DNA from: Setoptus koraiensis
Lineage: Eukaryota; Arthropoda
NCBI GenBank assembly: GCA_048013815.1
Contig: CM106585.1
Span: 13,950,001-14,014,000, forward strand
Reading direction: 5' to 3'
DNA length: 64,000 nucleotides
Shown: positions 23,204-36,338 of the stretch, in pieces
Position numbering within the stretch: the first letter of the stretch is position 1
Layout of the letters: the number at the start of each line of letters is the position of its first letter
Made by a program: the position numbers and the translations under genes
The notes under the pieces: model-generated
What the model saw: the letters and a program-made list of their open reading frames with translations, nothing else
Databases searched by the model: none
What the model was told of the DNA's origin: nothing

Positions 23204-23820
23204 GGTTGCGCTGTTGTTGTTGTTGTATCTATATGTCGTTTAATTATTTTTCTTCGCTTCTCTTGTCTTGTCTTGTTTTGCTGTTGATTGCAATCGCCAG
23301 TCGATGGGCGATATAGTGCAAATAGATGCTCGAGCTGTCTGCTGATTTGTATGCTGTTTGGGGCCCCTATCGGCTGCTGTTAGCTGCTGCTGGCTGCTAT
23401 TGGCTGCTGCTGGCCATTTTAATTTGATTGCGTTGGATTGAATTGGATTCGATTCGATTCGAACACACTTTTGCACTTCTTTTTCTTCTTTTCTTTTTGT
23501 TCTCGTTACTGTGTGCGTTGCTTGGCGAGCAATGGCGGCCGAGTTCAGGTGAGAAGCGACGGACGCGACACGATGCGACGCCAAAAGAACGCGATGACGC
23601 CACACATACGCGCCAAGCTGCATGCGAAGCGCACCTCCACGCATGCGCACTAGGGCAAGCAGAGTGTGCGCAGGCGCACTGGAAGCGCAGCAGCGACGCA
23701 AGGTGGTTGCCGAATAGGTAATTGTTTGCCTCCACTATACTATATATCACGTCACATTTGGCACAGCGAGCCGCAGCTCGGCACAGGCGGTCGTTTACGC
23801 GCACATGCGCGCTGATGCCA

Positions 23821-24083
23821 TGTTTGCCGTTTGCTACGTTTGCTGCGTTTGCTGCGTTTGCCGCGTTTGCTGGGAGATGGGAGATCGGATATGGGAGAGG
23901 GGAGCTGGCGAGGCGATCTGCCGCTGGCCGGTGGTCAGCGGTCAGCCGCTTGCGGCCAACTGACCACTGGGCTGGGGTTGCCGCGGCTCGCGAGTCACAA
24001 GTGGCGAGTCGCAAGCCGCCGGTCGCAAGTTGCGAGTCACAAGTTGCGAGTCACAAGTTGTGAGTCACAAGTTGCGAGTCGCG
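23821..24083. repeat. 9-bp GTTTGCTGC array and 14-bp GCGAGTCACAAGTT array
   Basis: Two unrelated arrays (23821-23871 and 23989-24083) about 120 bp apart, each with four to six imperfect units. Confidence 0.87.
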
Positions 24084-24631
24084 GCGACAACTGACCCCTC
24101 AACGGGCCGGATAACGTGGGATCCACTGTGCGGATCTGTGCCGACACGGGACGTGAGCGATGAGCGGTGAGACCGACGGGCCGAGCGGCGACCGACGGGC
24201 CGAGGGCACACAAAGGCGCCCGATGGCCGCAGTGTCACTGTCGGCCGGCCCAATATGCAAATATCGTTCTCATGCTCACACAACTATGGATACTATGTTA
24301 AACTCATGAATCTCGCTTGCTCGCACTACCATGAGGCTCGTACCACTGTCGTGGCATCTCAGCACAACATTGCGTTTATCCTAAAGCTCGTAATGATTAT
24401 GATAAATTGCATCATTCACTCATTATCTCTCTCGTGTGCTGACCGCCGCTCCGCCTACCGCCGCTGCCACCGCCACTGACCGGTCAGCTCATTTGAGAGA
24501 TTTACTCTGCAGAGCGAGCGGGAAATCTGGTCATCTCAGGTAAATGCGACTCAGGTAAATCTGCGCTCGCTCTGATGAGGCGTCGCTTGGCTGGACGCTC
24601 GGCCGGCCAACAACCTGCAATCCGACTCAGT

Positions 24632-24652
24632 TTGTGTGTGTGTGTGTGTGTG
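24632..24652. repeat. (GT)n microsatellite
   Basis: About 10 GT units. Confidence 0.92.
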
Positions 24653-24841
24653 AATTGATTCGAGGAGCGAGAGTTCGAGGGTCGTTATTAAAATCAAATC
24701 AACAGCAAATAATCATGCCACAACAGCGACATCGCAACCAGACTCAGCAATCGGTTGCCATTAGCAACGCGATACCGCTTAAAACAACACAAACAAACGC
24801 AAGACCTTCCTGTTTTGCACGCTGGCAGCGCCCCAAACGGA

Positions 24842-24924
24842 GAGTCTCGAATTCGAGAGACTCGCAAAGTCGAAATTCGAACTCGAATTTCGAAAGGTAT
24901 AAACTGCGCGACGTTTATACCTTT
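24842..24924. other. Three consecutive palindromes
   Basis: 24842-24863 centres on TCTCGAATTCGAGA. 24871-24892 is CGAAATTCGA/TCGAATTTCG. 24893-24924 has perfect 12-bp arms AAAGGTATAAAC/GTTTATACCTTT around TGCGCGAC. Confidence 0.88.
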
Positions 24925-25284
24925 AGCGATGGCGTCATTTGCATCTCCGATTGGCCAGCTCCATCTGGCGGCCTGTGCGGCATTTATCGTGGTCATTGCC
25001 ATATTATTTTCATTGTTATTATTACTGTTGTTATTTGCCGGCTGTTGGCCGACATTATACTGCCGGCTGCCATTATTATCATTATTATTATTATATTATT
25101 ATATCGAGAGCTATATCGGGGGCTGCCGCCAGGGGTAAAGCCAGAGGGAGGCCTGAAAAAGTGAGGGCCACATCGAGGGCGACGCCGGGCAATCATTGCA
25201 GGGCCGGCGCACCGAGCGGGCGACCAAGGCAAACATCGACAAACATCAATCAGACTGGGGACGGCAATCGGCGCCGTCAGTCGG

Positions 25285-25364
25285 CACAACAGCAACAACA
25301 ACCAGAGCAACAACAACAGCAACAACAACAGCAACGGCGGCAACAACCACAACAACAACAACCA
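25285..25364. repeat. (CAA/CAG)n run
   Basis: Interrupted trinucleotide run of about 80 bp upstream of spineless. Confidence 0.88.
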
Positions 25365-25880
25365 AAATAGTGTTCGAGCAGCATCATTTGACACTAGCGC
25401 AGTCACGCGATATATTGATTGACAACTGACGGTCACTTGTTGTTTACCTGTCCACCGCTCGCTCACCTGTTGGCTTGGTTACAGTTGACGGTTTGTTTGG
25501 CTCTCGCAGTGGCAGTGCGCGTCTCCTCTGCAAATTGGTGCCCGATCGGCACGATGGTCATCCAATAGTGACACACACCGGCTATAGGTTTTGATTGCCA
25601 GACTGATTTGTGTGTGTGTGTGTCGACCTTGTGAGAAATATCGGCCGGCCAGAATTACCCGACACTGTTGGCTGTTTGTGAGCACGTAGCCGGTACGGGC
25701 CGGTTGTCGGGCGCGCACTATCGATCACGTTGCCGGGCGACCGAATATCGATCGATTGGACATCAAACCGTGATTGGCTGCATAGCTGAACAACGAGCCA
25801 CTTGCTCGGCCTGTTGCCCTGGCGATCCGCTGCAAATTAGATCATCAGCGCCGCTCGCAAATTGCGGATGAGCGCCATTT

Positions 25881-25950
25881 GGATCCATTTGGATCCGTTT
25901 GGATCCGTTTGGATCCGTTTGGATCCGTTTGGATCCGTTTGGATCCATTT
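25881..25950. repeat. 10-bp array of GGATCCGTTT, seven copies
   Basis: Copies one and seven read GGATCCATTT; the five between are identical. Each unit contains a BamHI site. Confidence 0.95.
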
Positions 25951-26262
25951 GGAGCGGCGCCACTCGGCGCGACGGGCCAGAGACGAGCCGGCGTGCAGGT
26001 AATTAGCTGGCCGCGGCTTATTATCGACTTATTACGGCTTAATTAGGCCGCAATAAGCCTGTGCCCGTCTCACCTTGCCGAGTGATTATTGCGATCGCTG
26101 ATTGCGTACGCACAGTGTTCCACAGTGTTGCAATCCACTTCGATACACACACAGGTGAGCTCGATGCGCCGGATTATTACATCATGCCTCACTAATGACC
26201 GATAACTTGTGGTGTGAAAACTGTTTCGGCGCCCGACGGGAACCCGCGGCTCGCTGACGGCT

Positions 26263-26329
26263 CTGTGGTGGCTCTGTGATGGCTCTGTGATTGCGCGCTG
26301 AGGGGTGCGCGATCACAGAGCCACCACAG
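26263..26329. other. Perfect 18-bp inverted repeat
   Basis: CTGTGGTGGCTCTGTGAT (26263-26280) pairs with 26312-26329. A second partial copy of the left arm (from 26280) can compete for the same right arm, giving two alternative hairpins. Confidence 0.88.
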
Positions 26330-27238
26330 CTCGCGGATCGGGCTCGCTGTCGGCGGAATGCTCGCCGGCTTCTCTGGCTCGTCTCGGTCGCGTCCGCCGG
26401 TCGCACCGGCTGGCCGGACGAGCCCGAGAGCGGCGATTTAGCGCCGGTTCCTGTGTGACCGCTGGCCAGTCAGCTGAACTTGATTGGGCCCGGCGACGGG
26501 CGAGCAGTGAGGCGCCAGCCAGCGCCATGAAAGCGCTGTGTCGGTCGGTCGCGCGGATTCAAGCACCTAGCGCTGCCGCTGCAATCGCCATTGGCCGGCG
26601 TTTGAGTCATCATGTTGCAACACAATTGATGATATTAACTACTTTTAATAAGTGGCAAAAGTTGGAGCTGCCAGTCACGCGATCCATCGACGAGCGGCCG
26701 GTGTCGAGCTTCTTCTCGAATTGCTACTATGCGCCGCGATGGAAATTCGAAGCTTCTGATGGCCGTGATCTGACAGTTTGCTGTTGCGCGGCCAATCGGC
26801 AGACGAAGGCATTGCGATTTGGCCGGCGCAATTGGCAGCATCGGCCAATTGCAGCGCCGGCCAAAGCGAGTCTGGCCAGCGATTACAGTCTGGCCAGCGC
26901 ACAATGGAGTTCGCGAGCGATATTCAAGTTCAGGTGAGAATGTTTAAATTTTAAACTTTGAAATTGGCCAGCGACCGGCGCACTGAGCGAGCCATTATTG
27001 GGACAAGTGCAACAATTGCAATTGCGATTGCGCCAAATACCATCGAATGGCCAAATAGCATCGAACGAAGCCAAATAAAGTGGTCGAGGAAATAACACAT
27101 CTATATGGCTGTTCATTGCACTCACCTGGCCGCCGAGAGTGTCTCTGGCGAGCGTGTGCCTTACCTGTGCGACCGGCGTCATCATGACGAGCCAATTTTC
27201 GTCTGGCCGCCACTTCCTGCTGTCGGCATGGCTCCGAC

Positions 27239-27440
27239 AGCAACAACATCAACAACTACAGCCGACAGCAACAGCAACAACGACAACAACAGCAGCCGAC
27301 AGCAACAACGACAACAACAACAGCCGACAGCAACAACGACAACAACAACAGCCGACAGCAACAACATCAACAACAACAGCCGACAGCAACAACATCAACA
27401 ACAACAACAGCGATTCCGACAACAACAACGACAGCAACAA
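27239..27440. repeat. 200-bp CAA/CAG array with CAGCCGACAGCAACAAC higher-order unit
   Basis: Longest trinucleotide array in the window, with a repeating CCGACAG spacer giving a period of about 27 bp. Confidence 0.88.
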
Positions 27441-27659
27441 TCGCTCAGCTGACGGCCACTTAATAGATGACATTGACCCTATAGTGCACTGACAGATATA
27501 GAGCGCTCGCAGCGCCGGTAAACCACAGCCGGCCCGTCCTATATGGCCGGCGTCGATCGACGCCGGCCCGCACAATGGCCTGCGGTCGGCTCGGCGCGCC
27601 GATGGGCCAATTATGCACGCTAATCACTCGGCATGGCACATCCCGGAGCGGCCGCCAAT

Positions 27660-27718
27660 TTGAGCCGACCGGAGCCGACCAGAGCCGACCGGAGCCGACC
27701 AGAGCCGACCGGAGCCGC
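27660..27718. repeat. 10/20-bp array of GAGCCGACC(G/A)
   Basis: Alternating GGAGCCGACC and AGAGCCGACC units. Confidence 0.88.
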
Positions 27719-27898
27719 TCCGGGGTGCGCATGTCGGGCCGAGCGGCAGCCACAAGTGCGAGCGGCGGTCACAAGAGTGGCAAGTGTCGGAATTGATGAA
27801 ATGCCCACTTAGTCGTCGGGTCATCGCTGTGCGGCGGGCGCGCGCGGCCAGGCGTCTCGGGCGGGCGGCGCGCCAATCTCCGCCGCCAACCGATGCGC

Positions 27899-27978
27899 CA
27901 TCGAGCGGCCATCGAGCGGCCATCGAGCGGCCATCGAGCGGCCATCGAGCGGCCATCGAGCGGCCATCGAGCGGCCAT
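27899..27978. repeat. 11-bp array of CATCGAGCGGC, about seven copies
   Basis: Nearly identical units. The related GC-rich array TCGGCGGATTC follows at about 28049-28110. Confidence 0.93.
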
Positions 27979-29679
27979 TGTGCGGCCGGCCGGCCAGTCA
28001 GGCACAGAGTGGCGGCTCAACGGGCCGCACAATGGCGCATCGGTTCGCGGACGGTCGGCGGACAGTCGGCGGATTCTCGGCGGATTCTCGGCGGATTCTC
28101 GGCGCATAGTCGGCGCATAGCAGGCCCAATTGGCGCGTTGGCCAATGTGCCAATGTGCGACCAAACAACGGCCGCTCGCATTAGCCGGCATCTCGGGTTT
28201 AATATGGCGGATATAATGCGAGATTGCCAGACGAGTCGCCAATCCACTAATCACAATCCTCATTACTAAATATACACTTGGCTCGGGCCGATTGGCGCGA
28301 TTGCACAGTCACGCGATTTTCTATTCTCTTCTCTGGCGTCTCAATTCTCATAATAAACAACAATGTTGTCTCGTCTGTCGTCCTCGAGGAAGCCACTTAT
28401 TTCGCTCTCTCTCTCTCTCTGCGTCTATTCTCTCGCTTAGACGCCGACCGACGGCGCTGCCAGCAACCTCGGTCCTTTTTCAACAGGTAGCATTGACTTT
28501 GCGCCGCACTTCAATCTGCGCTCGCCCGTCGTCGGCTTCGAATCGCGGGCTTCGAATCGCGGGCTTCGAACTGCCGGCTTCGAACTGCCGGCTTCGCAGG
28601 CCACGAATTCAAATTCAAGTTTGCGGCCAGATTTAAATTTGAATGCGAACACAAGCGCAAGTTAAATTTGAATTCGGACAACAAATCGGCCCGCCGATAG
28701 ACTGGCGCAGCTCTGCGGTGCGCCGTCAATACAAATCCGGCATCCACTGGCATCGACAAGCGGCCCGCGTCGTCGGCTGCGATGTCGCCTCGGCGGCAGC
28801 GCCGAGCTTACGTAACAGGCCGCCGGTCGCATTGCCGAGCCGACCATTGCGCACATCGCACAACAAACAGAGCTAACACAGAGAGAGAGAAAAGAAGAGT
28901 GGTCGCCCGGTGGCGCTAATCGCCACTCTATATTGCCGCAATATTATTGCGCAATCGCTGGCTAGAGCTGGCTATTTCACGCGATTCATCGCAAATGTGA
29001 TTGCGCAATATCTGTGCTCGCAAGTTGGTGCCGCTGGTCGCTCTACAGGTGGCGCGCCGGCCCGCGGACCCCTGTGTGAGCTGGCTCTTTCGGCCTAGCG
29101 GGTTGGCCGGCTGTGCGGGTTGGCTGGCTGTCGGGTTGGCTGGCTGTCGGGTTGGCTGTCGGAGTCAGCGGTTGGCGCGAGCGCTGGCCCGAGGCCGCCT
29201 CGGGCGGCCAACGCGACGGACGCGAGCAGTCGAGACGGGAGCGCGAACGAGCGGCCCGGCAGCGAGAGAGCGGCCGAGCGGCGCGAACGAGCGGCCCGGC
29301 AGCGCGAGAGAGCAACCCTTCAGCGGCGTGTAATTTATATCTTAATATAGCCGTCAAAAGATGATGGCCGCTGCCGGGCGCACAGGTAGGCAGCCAGGGA
29401 CAGGTAGGCAGCGAGGGACAGGTAGACAGAGAGCGACGGGCGAGCAACAGGTCGGCTGATATGAGAATGAGAGCGCTGTGGCCGAGTCTCTCGGTTGATC
29501 CCGTCAGAGCGTCAGAGCGTTTTGACAAGAGCGTTGAGTGGAATCGCCCACGGGCTCGCAAAGAAGCCACGACGAGATGCAAATTGGCCGGCCAGAGAGC
29601 CAGGGCTGGCGGACAGCAAAAGCTCATTTGATCGAGGGCAGCGAGCGTTCGAGCAAATGGCGCAAATGGAGCAAGTTGG

Positions 29680-29770
29680 ACAAGTGAGCCAGTTGGACGA
29701 GTGAGCCAGTTGGACGAGTGAGCCAATTGGGCAAGTGAGCGATTCGAGCAAATTGGGCAAGTGAGCGAGT
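29680..29770. repeat. 18-bp array of CAAGTGAGCCAGTTGGAC
   Basis: Five imperfect units. Confidence 0.87.
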
Positions 29771-31548
29771 TGCTGGCTGTTTGTTGTTTGCGCTAACGAG
29801 CGGCCAGCTCGAGAAACAAAAACAGTGAGAAACAGAGAAACAAACAAAGAGTTAATTGCGAATTGAGGAGCTGCGAATTGGTGCAATTCGCAGCTCAGCG
29901 CAAGCCACTGTCCGTCAGTTTTATTGGCCATCAAGCAACCGCTGGCCGCCAGATAAACGACCTTCATAAATTACGCAAATTTCAATTCGCAACAACAACA
30001 ACAACAACGGCGGCGGCCACTGCTGGTCAGTTTCGGTTTCACAAGTGTCAGTTCGAACTGGAACTGGAATTCAATTTCAATTTCTCGCTCGTTTTCAGCA
30101 AACTTGCGCCATCTTGGGCGCCCGTTTCAAATTGAAATCTTTCCCGAAAAGACTTTCGACGGATTCTGTTGAGGGGATTCTTTCGCAGGCTGCCCATGCC
30201 GGCAAGTGCGCGTCTCCATGACAATCGCCCCCACAATCGCCTGTTGCTGGTGACTCAATCAAGTTCAGGTCGCGGCCATGAGATAATCATCTAACCGAGT
30301 GGCGAGAGAATCAATCATTTGCGGCCGATGATTAGTGCTGCTGCTCGATTGTTCGCTTCGATTTATCCAAAAATTTATCCAATTATTTATCCAAAAATAC
30401 GCCAAATGTACGCGCCGCGTATGCAAATAACTCGCGCTCGCATTATCAGTAATTTATTGCCCTCATCGGCGTGCCTGTCAGATAATGGCCGCGATATTGC
30501 GGTTATTATTTCACGAAACTCGGCATCATTATTCATTATCATTCACCTGTGCCAATGGGCCAGATTTGAGATATCGCTCAACAATGTCGGTCGGTGCCAT
30601 CGGGCGACACTAGCGACAGATGAGCGGCTCACACTGGCCGAGCAACTTGTCGGCGGTGTGCGGGCGACACTGCACGGGCCGGCCCGCGCGCGCACAGCGG
30701 CCAGCGTATCGGGCGCATCATCAGCTGGGTCAACTGGGCGACCGGGCATCGGTGGCCCAGTTTTGCGCCGCGCCGACTCTGGTTCGGCCGGAGTTTGCAC
30801 GCCACAAACTCTGGGCAAACTCTGGCAAAACTGTGCGCCTGCCGAGCTGATACCGGGCCGACCGGATTGAGCGGCGGCCGTCGCAACATCTCATTATCAT
30901 AATATCATAATATCATAACGCCGTCATGACGCTCAATATTGACGTCTCAATCTGAGCCAATCTCGACGCAACAATCAAGAGAGGCGGCGGTTGGCAGTTT
31001 ATTTGGCAGTTAGTGCGGCGCAGTGGTCGCTAATGACGACTACTGTGTGTGGTCAGGCCGCTCAAATGGTCACTTATCGCCGGCCGCCCGATTGGATAAT
31101 TATCTTTTTATTTTATTTTTACCTTTTTACATTTTCGCATTTTGGCATTTTGGCATTTTGGCATTTTCACATTTTACCTTTTTGCTTGCTCGAAAATGCT
31201 CGAACGCAAACGGCGCACAAACAGAGATCGTTTGGAAGCGATGAAAATGATTATCAGCATCATTAATTCTCAACTTATTACCCCTGGCCACCCCGCTCGC
31301 AACATCGATGCGCGCTTCCGAATTATCGGCCGGCATCTCTGGCGCACTCAGCGCAAGCTCGCCCGGCGACGACGACAACGACAACGACACGGTCACACAA
31401 CAACCACAGCACAGGTAAGCAACACTTACCTGTCTGCTCACCTGTGCTGGCAACGGGCACAAGCAAACGAACGGACAGATAGGCGGCTCACACGAATTCG
31501 GCGATTTGCGATGCTCGCCAATGCAAACACACGCCAGACAGATACAAA

Positions 31549-31640
31549 TGATACAGCAATAACATACAAATGATACAGCGATCGCATACAAATCATACAG
31601 CAATCGCATACAAATGATACAGCAATCGCATACAAATGAT
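31549..31640. repeat. About 22-bp array of GATACAGCAATCGCATACAA plus AT
   Basis: Four units with small changes. Confidence 0.88.
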
Positions 31641-34434
31641 AATGCAATAACACACACACACAAACAAATGATGGCAAGCGTATAATTATTCAGCGTCGTC
31701 GACAGTTGATGGTCATCGTGCTGTCGACAGCCAATGGTCACTAATAAAGTCATTAGTGGTCTTGTCGATATGTCCGCGCGCGAGCGCGGCCTCTTCGCGG
31801 CCATCGCTGGCTAGCCAGCGACCGATCGGCCCGGCGACTGGCCGCCTCTGGCCGCTTCTGGCCGCGACTCTGGCTACGATTGTGGCCGGTCGACGGGCCG
31901 GCGATTGCGGCGGAGCGAGCACAAATTTGTTCGGTGTGCAACAGTTTGCGCAGCCGCGCAAACGTAAAAATGTGTCTCTCGCATCTTGCCAGATGATGCA
32001 GATGATTGATGGTCTCGGCGCTTCGCTGGCTTGTTTTTAGTAATTAATCGCTAATTGGCTGCGCGCTGCGCAGTGTCCAGCGGCCGACGGTGGCCGTGAT
32101 AACAAGTCGCCGAACAAGAACAAGCACAGGAACAAGCCAAAAGTGAGTGACTGGCATGGCCAGATATTCAAATTTCAAATCATCACATTTCAAATTTCGA
32201 ATCATCGCATTTCGAATCATCGCTCGCTCATGTTCGTTTGTTCGCGCTGGCATGTGCGCCTCGTTAGCGCAAATGCCAACGCTGACACTGTCAGCAGATT
32301 AATCATTTTTCGCCGCTGTCCACACACGTACTCTGGCCAGCACTGTCATGTATGAATGTGTTTATGAAAGTATATTCACCAGATATTCACTAGATTTATG
32401 ATGAAATGAGCGGTCGCTAAATTGCATTGAATCGCTCGGCCGACCAGCTGTCTTGACTCAAGACTCTTGAGTGGCGATAAATTAACGTGTGTGGCGACAT
32501 TTACGTTTGGCCCCAACGCTCGATTGTGGCTGCAAATTGGCCCCGTTGGCCGCACAAATCCGCACAAATGCGCACAAATCGATCGATTTGTGGCTGCCCG
32601 TCGCGCCAAATCGCACAAAACTCGGCAGAGAAGTTCCCAAATGCGACCAGTTCCACCTCTGAGCGTTTCTCGCGGGCGGCGCTTCAACTGTCCACCGTCT
32701 CACAGCAGCTCTCAACTTTTGTCCATCGATTATCGACTCGCGACGCCCTCTTAATCGCTGTTTCCGGCGAACGGGCGCAAACAAGAGCGAGCGGACAAGA
32801 GCGAGCGGACAGGAATAAGCTGCAGCCCGAATGAGAGTAAGCTGCCATTTACCGTTAATTATGCGCGATTGTGCGGCTATAATTAGTGGTAGCTCCACCA
32901 CCCACTTGAGATGGCCGGACACCATTGAAACGACTGACCATTTAAGCAACTGACCATTCAAACAAGCGAACATTCAAACAACTGACCATTCAAGCAACTG
33001 GCCGTGATTAGTAAGTGATGATTTGGCCAGCAACTCAGCTCATTGGACGGTGGCACGCAAATTCAATTGACCACTCCGACGATTGGCCATTTGAGAAATC
33101 GCCTGTTGCCGATAGGAGCCAATCGGCGCAAAATGGGCGCAAAAATGACCGCTACTCACTGCGGCGACCAACGAGCGGCTGGCTCCAATTCAATAATCGG
33201 TACACGACACAACGAGCAGAAACAAGCCGAAACAAGCCGAAACAAACAGAAACAAGCCGAAACAAACAGAAACAAACGGCCCGAAGCGTGTGCAAACAAA
33301 CCATTTCGATGGCCAAATTACGAGTCGCCGATTATGAATTGCCGTTGAACCGGCCGACAGCGCCAACGAAAACTTGATACACGGGCGCCAAATTAGCATA
33401 TATCACACGAACACGAACACGAACGAGCGACGGCGCGCAAGCACAATTTCGCTCGCAATAAAATAGCTCGGCTCACAGTTTATTTATCACAGTTTCGCCG
33501 GCAAGCTCGCCGACTGGAAGGCCGCGCGGCTGTCGTCGCAGTGCCAGACGGGGCTGGCTGGCGGCTGGCTGGCGGCTGGCGAGAAAAAACGGCCCAGCGA
33601 GCCGAGTGTTGCGAAAATTGATACGATGGCCCGATTTGTGGCGCCCACCAGTGACAGCGTTGTGAGCAAAGGCACAATTAGCGGGCATCGGCAGGCAGTT
33701 TGCGATTAGCCGATTAGCAAATTATCGCCCGTTGTCGACAGAGAGCGGCAAAAAACAAGCGATTCGCCGACAAGTGCGTACAACTGTTGTTTGTGTGGTT
33801 CGTTTTGCCTAGTCTCGTTGCGCTCAACTGACGTTTGCGTCGATTGCGCGGCCGCGGCTTGTCGGTGCGTATCCCGTCGGGGTGTGTATTACGATGAGTT
33901 TTGCGGGCCGGCCGACCGGCGGCCAGCAATCGAGCGGCCAACAAATAAAACAAGCGAGATAACAAACAAAACAAGCCCGAGAAACAGCCAGAGACACAGC
34001 CCGAGAAACAGCCAGAGACACAGCAAACAGCAGATATGCATGTAATCGTGGCGCTTTCATTGGATCAGCAGCAAAAACAGAGACGCTCGTAATTAATTGA
34101 TTGTTGGCGTGCAGTACCTCTGGCATATCGCACACCATATAGCACCCATTCTGGGACTGTTGCAACCTGTTTGCATCAGCACCGGGCTGGCATTGCGAAA
34201 TTTGCCAGCGTGCCAGCGTTGCCAGAATTTAGAGTCTTGCCAGTCGGGCGAGTGTTGCCAGTGCGACGAGAGAGCCACATGATGGCAAACATGTCAGGTA
34301 TGACATTAGATACAGGTATTATCAGGTAATGCGAGCGCCATTTGCATACGCACTCCGACTGTCTGAGTCAGACAGGTTCTCGTTGGCGAGCAACGATTGC
34401 TTGTGTTTGTTTATATTTGCCGTAGCTGGCTGTT

Positions 34435-34480
34435 GGATATAAATGTTGGATATAAATGTTGGATATAAATGTTGGATATA
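34435..34480. repeat. 13-bp array of GGATATAAATGTT
   Basis: Three full copies and a partial fourth. Confidence 0.9.
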
Positions 34481-36115
34481 ATGAAATCGCAGTAAAGTCG
34501 CATACAAGACGACAAAGTAGTTCAAGGCGCCACTTACGCAAAATAAGTTGCGTCGCCAGCGACACACTGCGGCGCCTATTCAATCAGTCATCGGCTCACT
34601 GGGCGCCCATGTGACCGGATATTGGCGTGCATTTGACCAGAATTGCATTTGGTCGTGCTCTGTCTCTGGTACTGGCCGTTTCACTTTCCAACCGAAAGCT
34701 CTCTCTACGCCAAGTCCAGTTTATCCTCTCAGGCTGAGAGTCTCAGCTGTCAGATATATGACAACAATTCAACAACAAACGCACAGGATCCCAGCTGAAT
34801 TGTTCAGATCGCGTGCTTGGCAGCACAAGGTCCGATTAATAATTTTTTGGAAAAATTATTAATCACACCCATACAGCCAAGCCAGTCTGAAGGAATTTTC
34901 ATCGGGGGCCTGTGACTTGTTTTGAGGTACTCTCATGGCCGAGATCTGAGTGTCGCTACAGCTCACTTGAGCCTTGACTTGCATACAACAAACATCTCAC
35001 AGCTAAAGCGTCATCAGTATATCTTGTGCATCGAGTATCAGTATACTACTGTATCAGTAGTTTGTGTCGAATTGACGATTTTGTGGTTACATAAGCGAGA
35101 CCGGTGGCGCCCTCTAAACACGGTCAACTTGACTTGTGCATGAGTTGAGCCAGTTGAGTGTCGGTCAGCATACTGCTCGAGGAACGACGCTATCACATGC
35201 CGGCGGGGCCAGCAATCTAGTTTCGATGGCTAGATAATTCACGCAGATAACGGCATTCAGACAATCAGAGGCTTATTTCAATTAATTGGGGCCACTCAAA
35301 ATGGTGTGATTTAGCGCGACATCATAGGGGTGCAAGCTCAAAAAGTTGGTCACAACGTGTCAGCTAGAGTGAAGGCTCGATAGTTGGAGACGTTCGAAAA
35401 TAATGATTGAGGTGCTGTAAATTGTATCATTTTTGTTTTTGATATTCATCGCGTCATTTGTTTTTTTTTTTTGTTCCGGTGACGTGAGTTATGACTCATG
35501 CCGGCATTGTGCCCCACGACGAGCAACAGCGCCCTGTCACGACGCGTCTAGACGCCTACAAACAAGCAGTTTTTTTTATTTTGTTTTATGCATTTTAAAT
35601 GGTGGCAACAGATGCGAGAATTCAAGTTCAACGCGACAACAACACAACTCTCCATGTTGCAACATTTGAAAACACATAATTGATATGGCGCGACACAGAG
35701 CGGTATGCAGATAAATTGACTGAGAGAGAGAGGGGCCACTCACGCTCCAAATAAACAGTGCCTGGCACCCGCAATGTTATAAACAAACAAACTGTCTTGC
35801 CAGCAGCCAGTCATAAGTTTATACGTTTGTTTATAATGATTGCGCAACACTGCTGCTGCGATGATCTCGGCGCGATGATCACGGCGCGATGATCACGGCG
35901 CGTAATGCGAATCGTGTACGATCTTGACAGCGCGACGATGATCGGGATACTACTGAATAAAACAGAATAATACTTATTCGGGACGAACGGGCCGTAGTGG
36001 AGCTTGACACTCGCACTGTGCTGGCGTGTACATGTGATTATCGTTTGGTTAACCAGCTCGGCGAAATCGTCGCTGCATCACGTTGGAAATTGTCGCCTAT
36101 CATCATGATTCACAG

Positions 36116-36188
36116 GCTGCCTATGCCTAGACGCCTATGCCTAGACGCCGATGCCTAGACGCCGATGCCTAGACGCCGATGCCGAGCA
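36116..36188. repeat. 15-bp array of TGCCTAGACGCCGAT
   Basis: Four to five nearly identical units. Confidence 0.9.
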
Positions 36189-36338
36189 GGCAAATGTCAC
36201 CGGCCCGCTGGCTGCTGGGTGCCGTCATCCAAGTTGCACTTGTCACGGTCGCTAGGTACGCCGCTGCTAGCGAATCGCTAGGAATGCCGAAGCAGAGCTA
36301 GCAATTGCCTAGTTGGCAATTATGCGATTAGATTGAGG

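Noticed and set aside
25881-25950. Regular short repeats considered as a CRISPR array
   Set aside because: Units are directly adjacent with no spacers, and the genome is eukaryotic. The same applies to the other arrays.
28540-28600. Repeated GCTTCGAATCGC words resembling a tRNA T-loop
   Set aside because: They form a tandem 14-15-bp repeat with no acceptor stem or anticodon arm around them. No tRNA gene was recognised anywhere.
28437-29726. Long minus ORFs of Arg/Pro/Ser-rich sequence, up to 227 codons
   Set aside because: High-GC tandem repeats suppress stops on several frames at once; no homology recognised.
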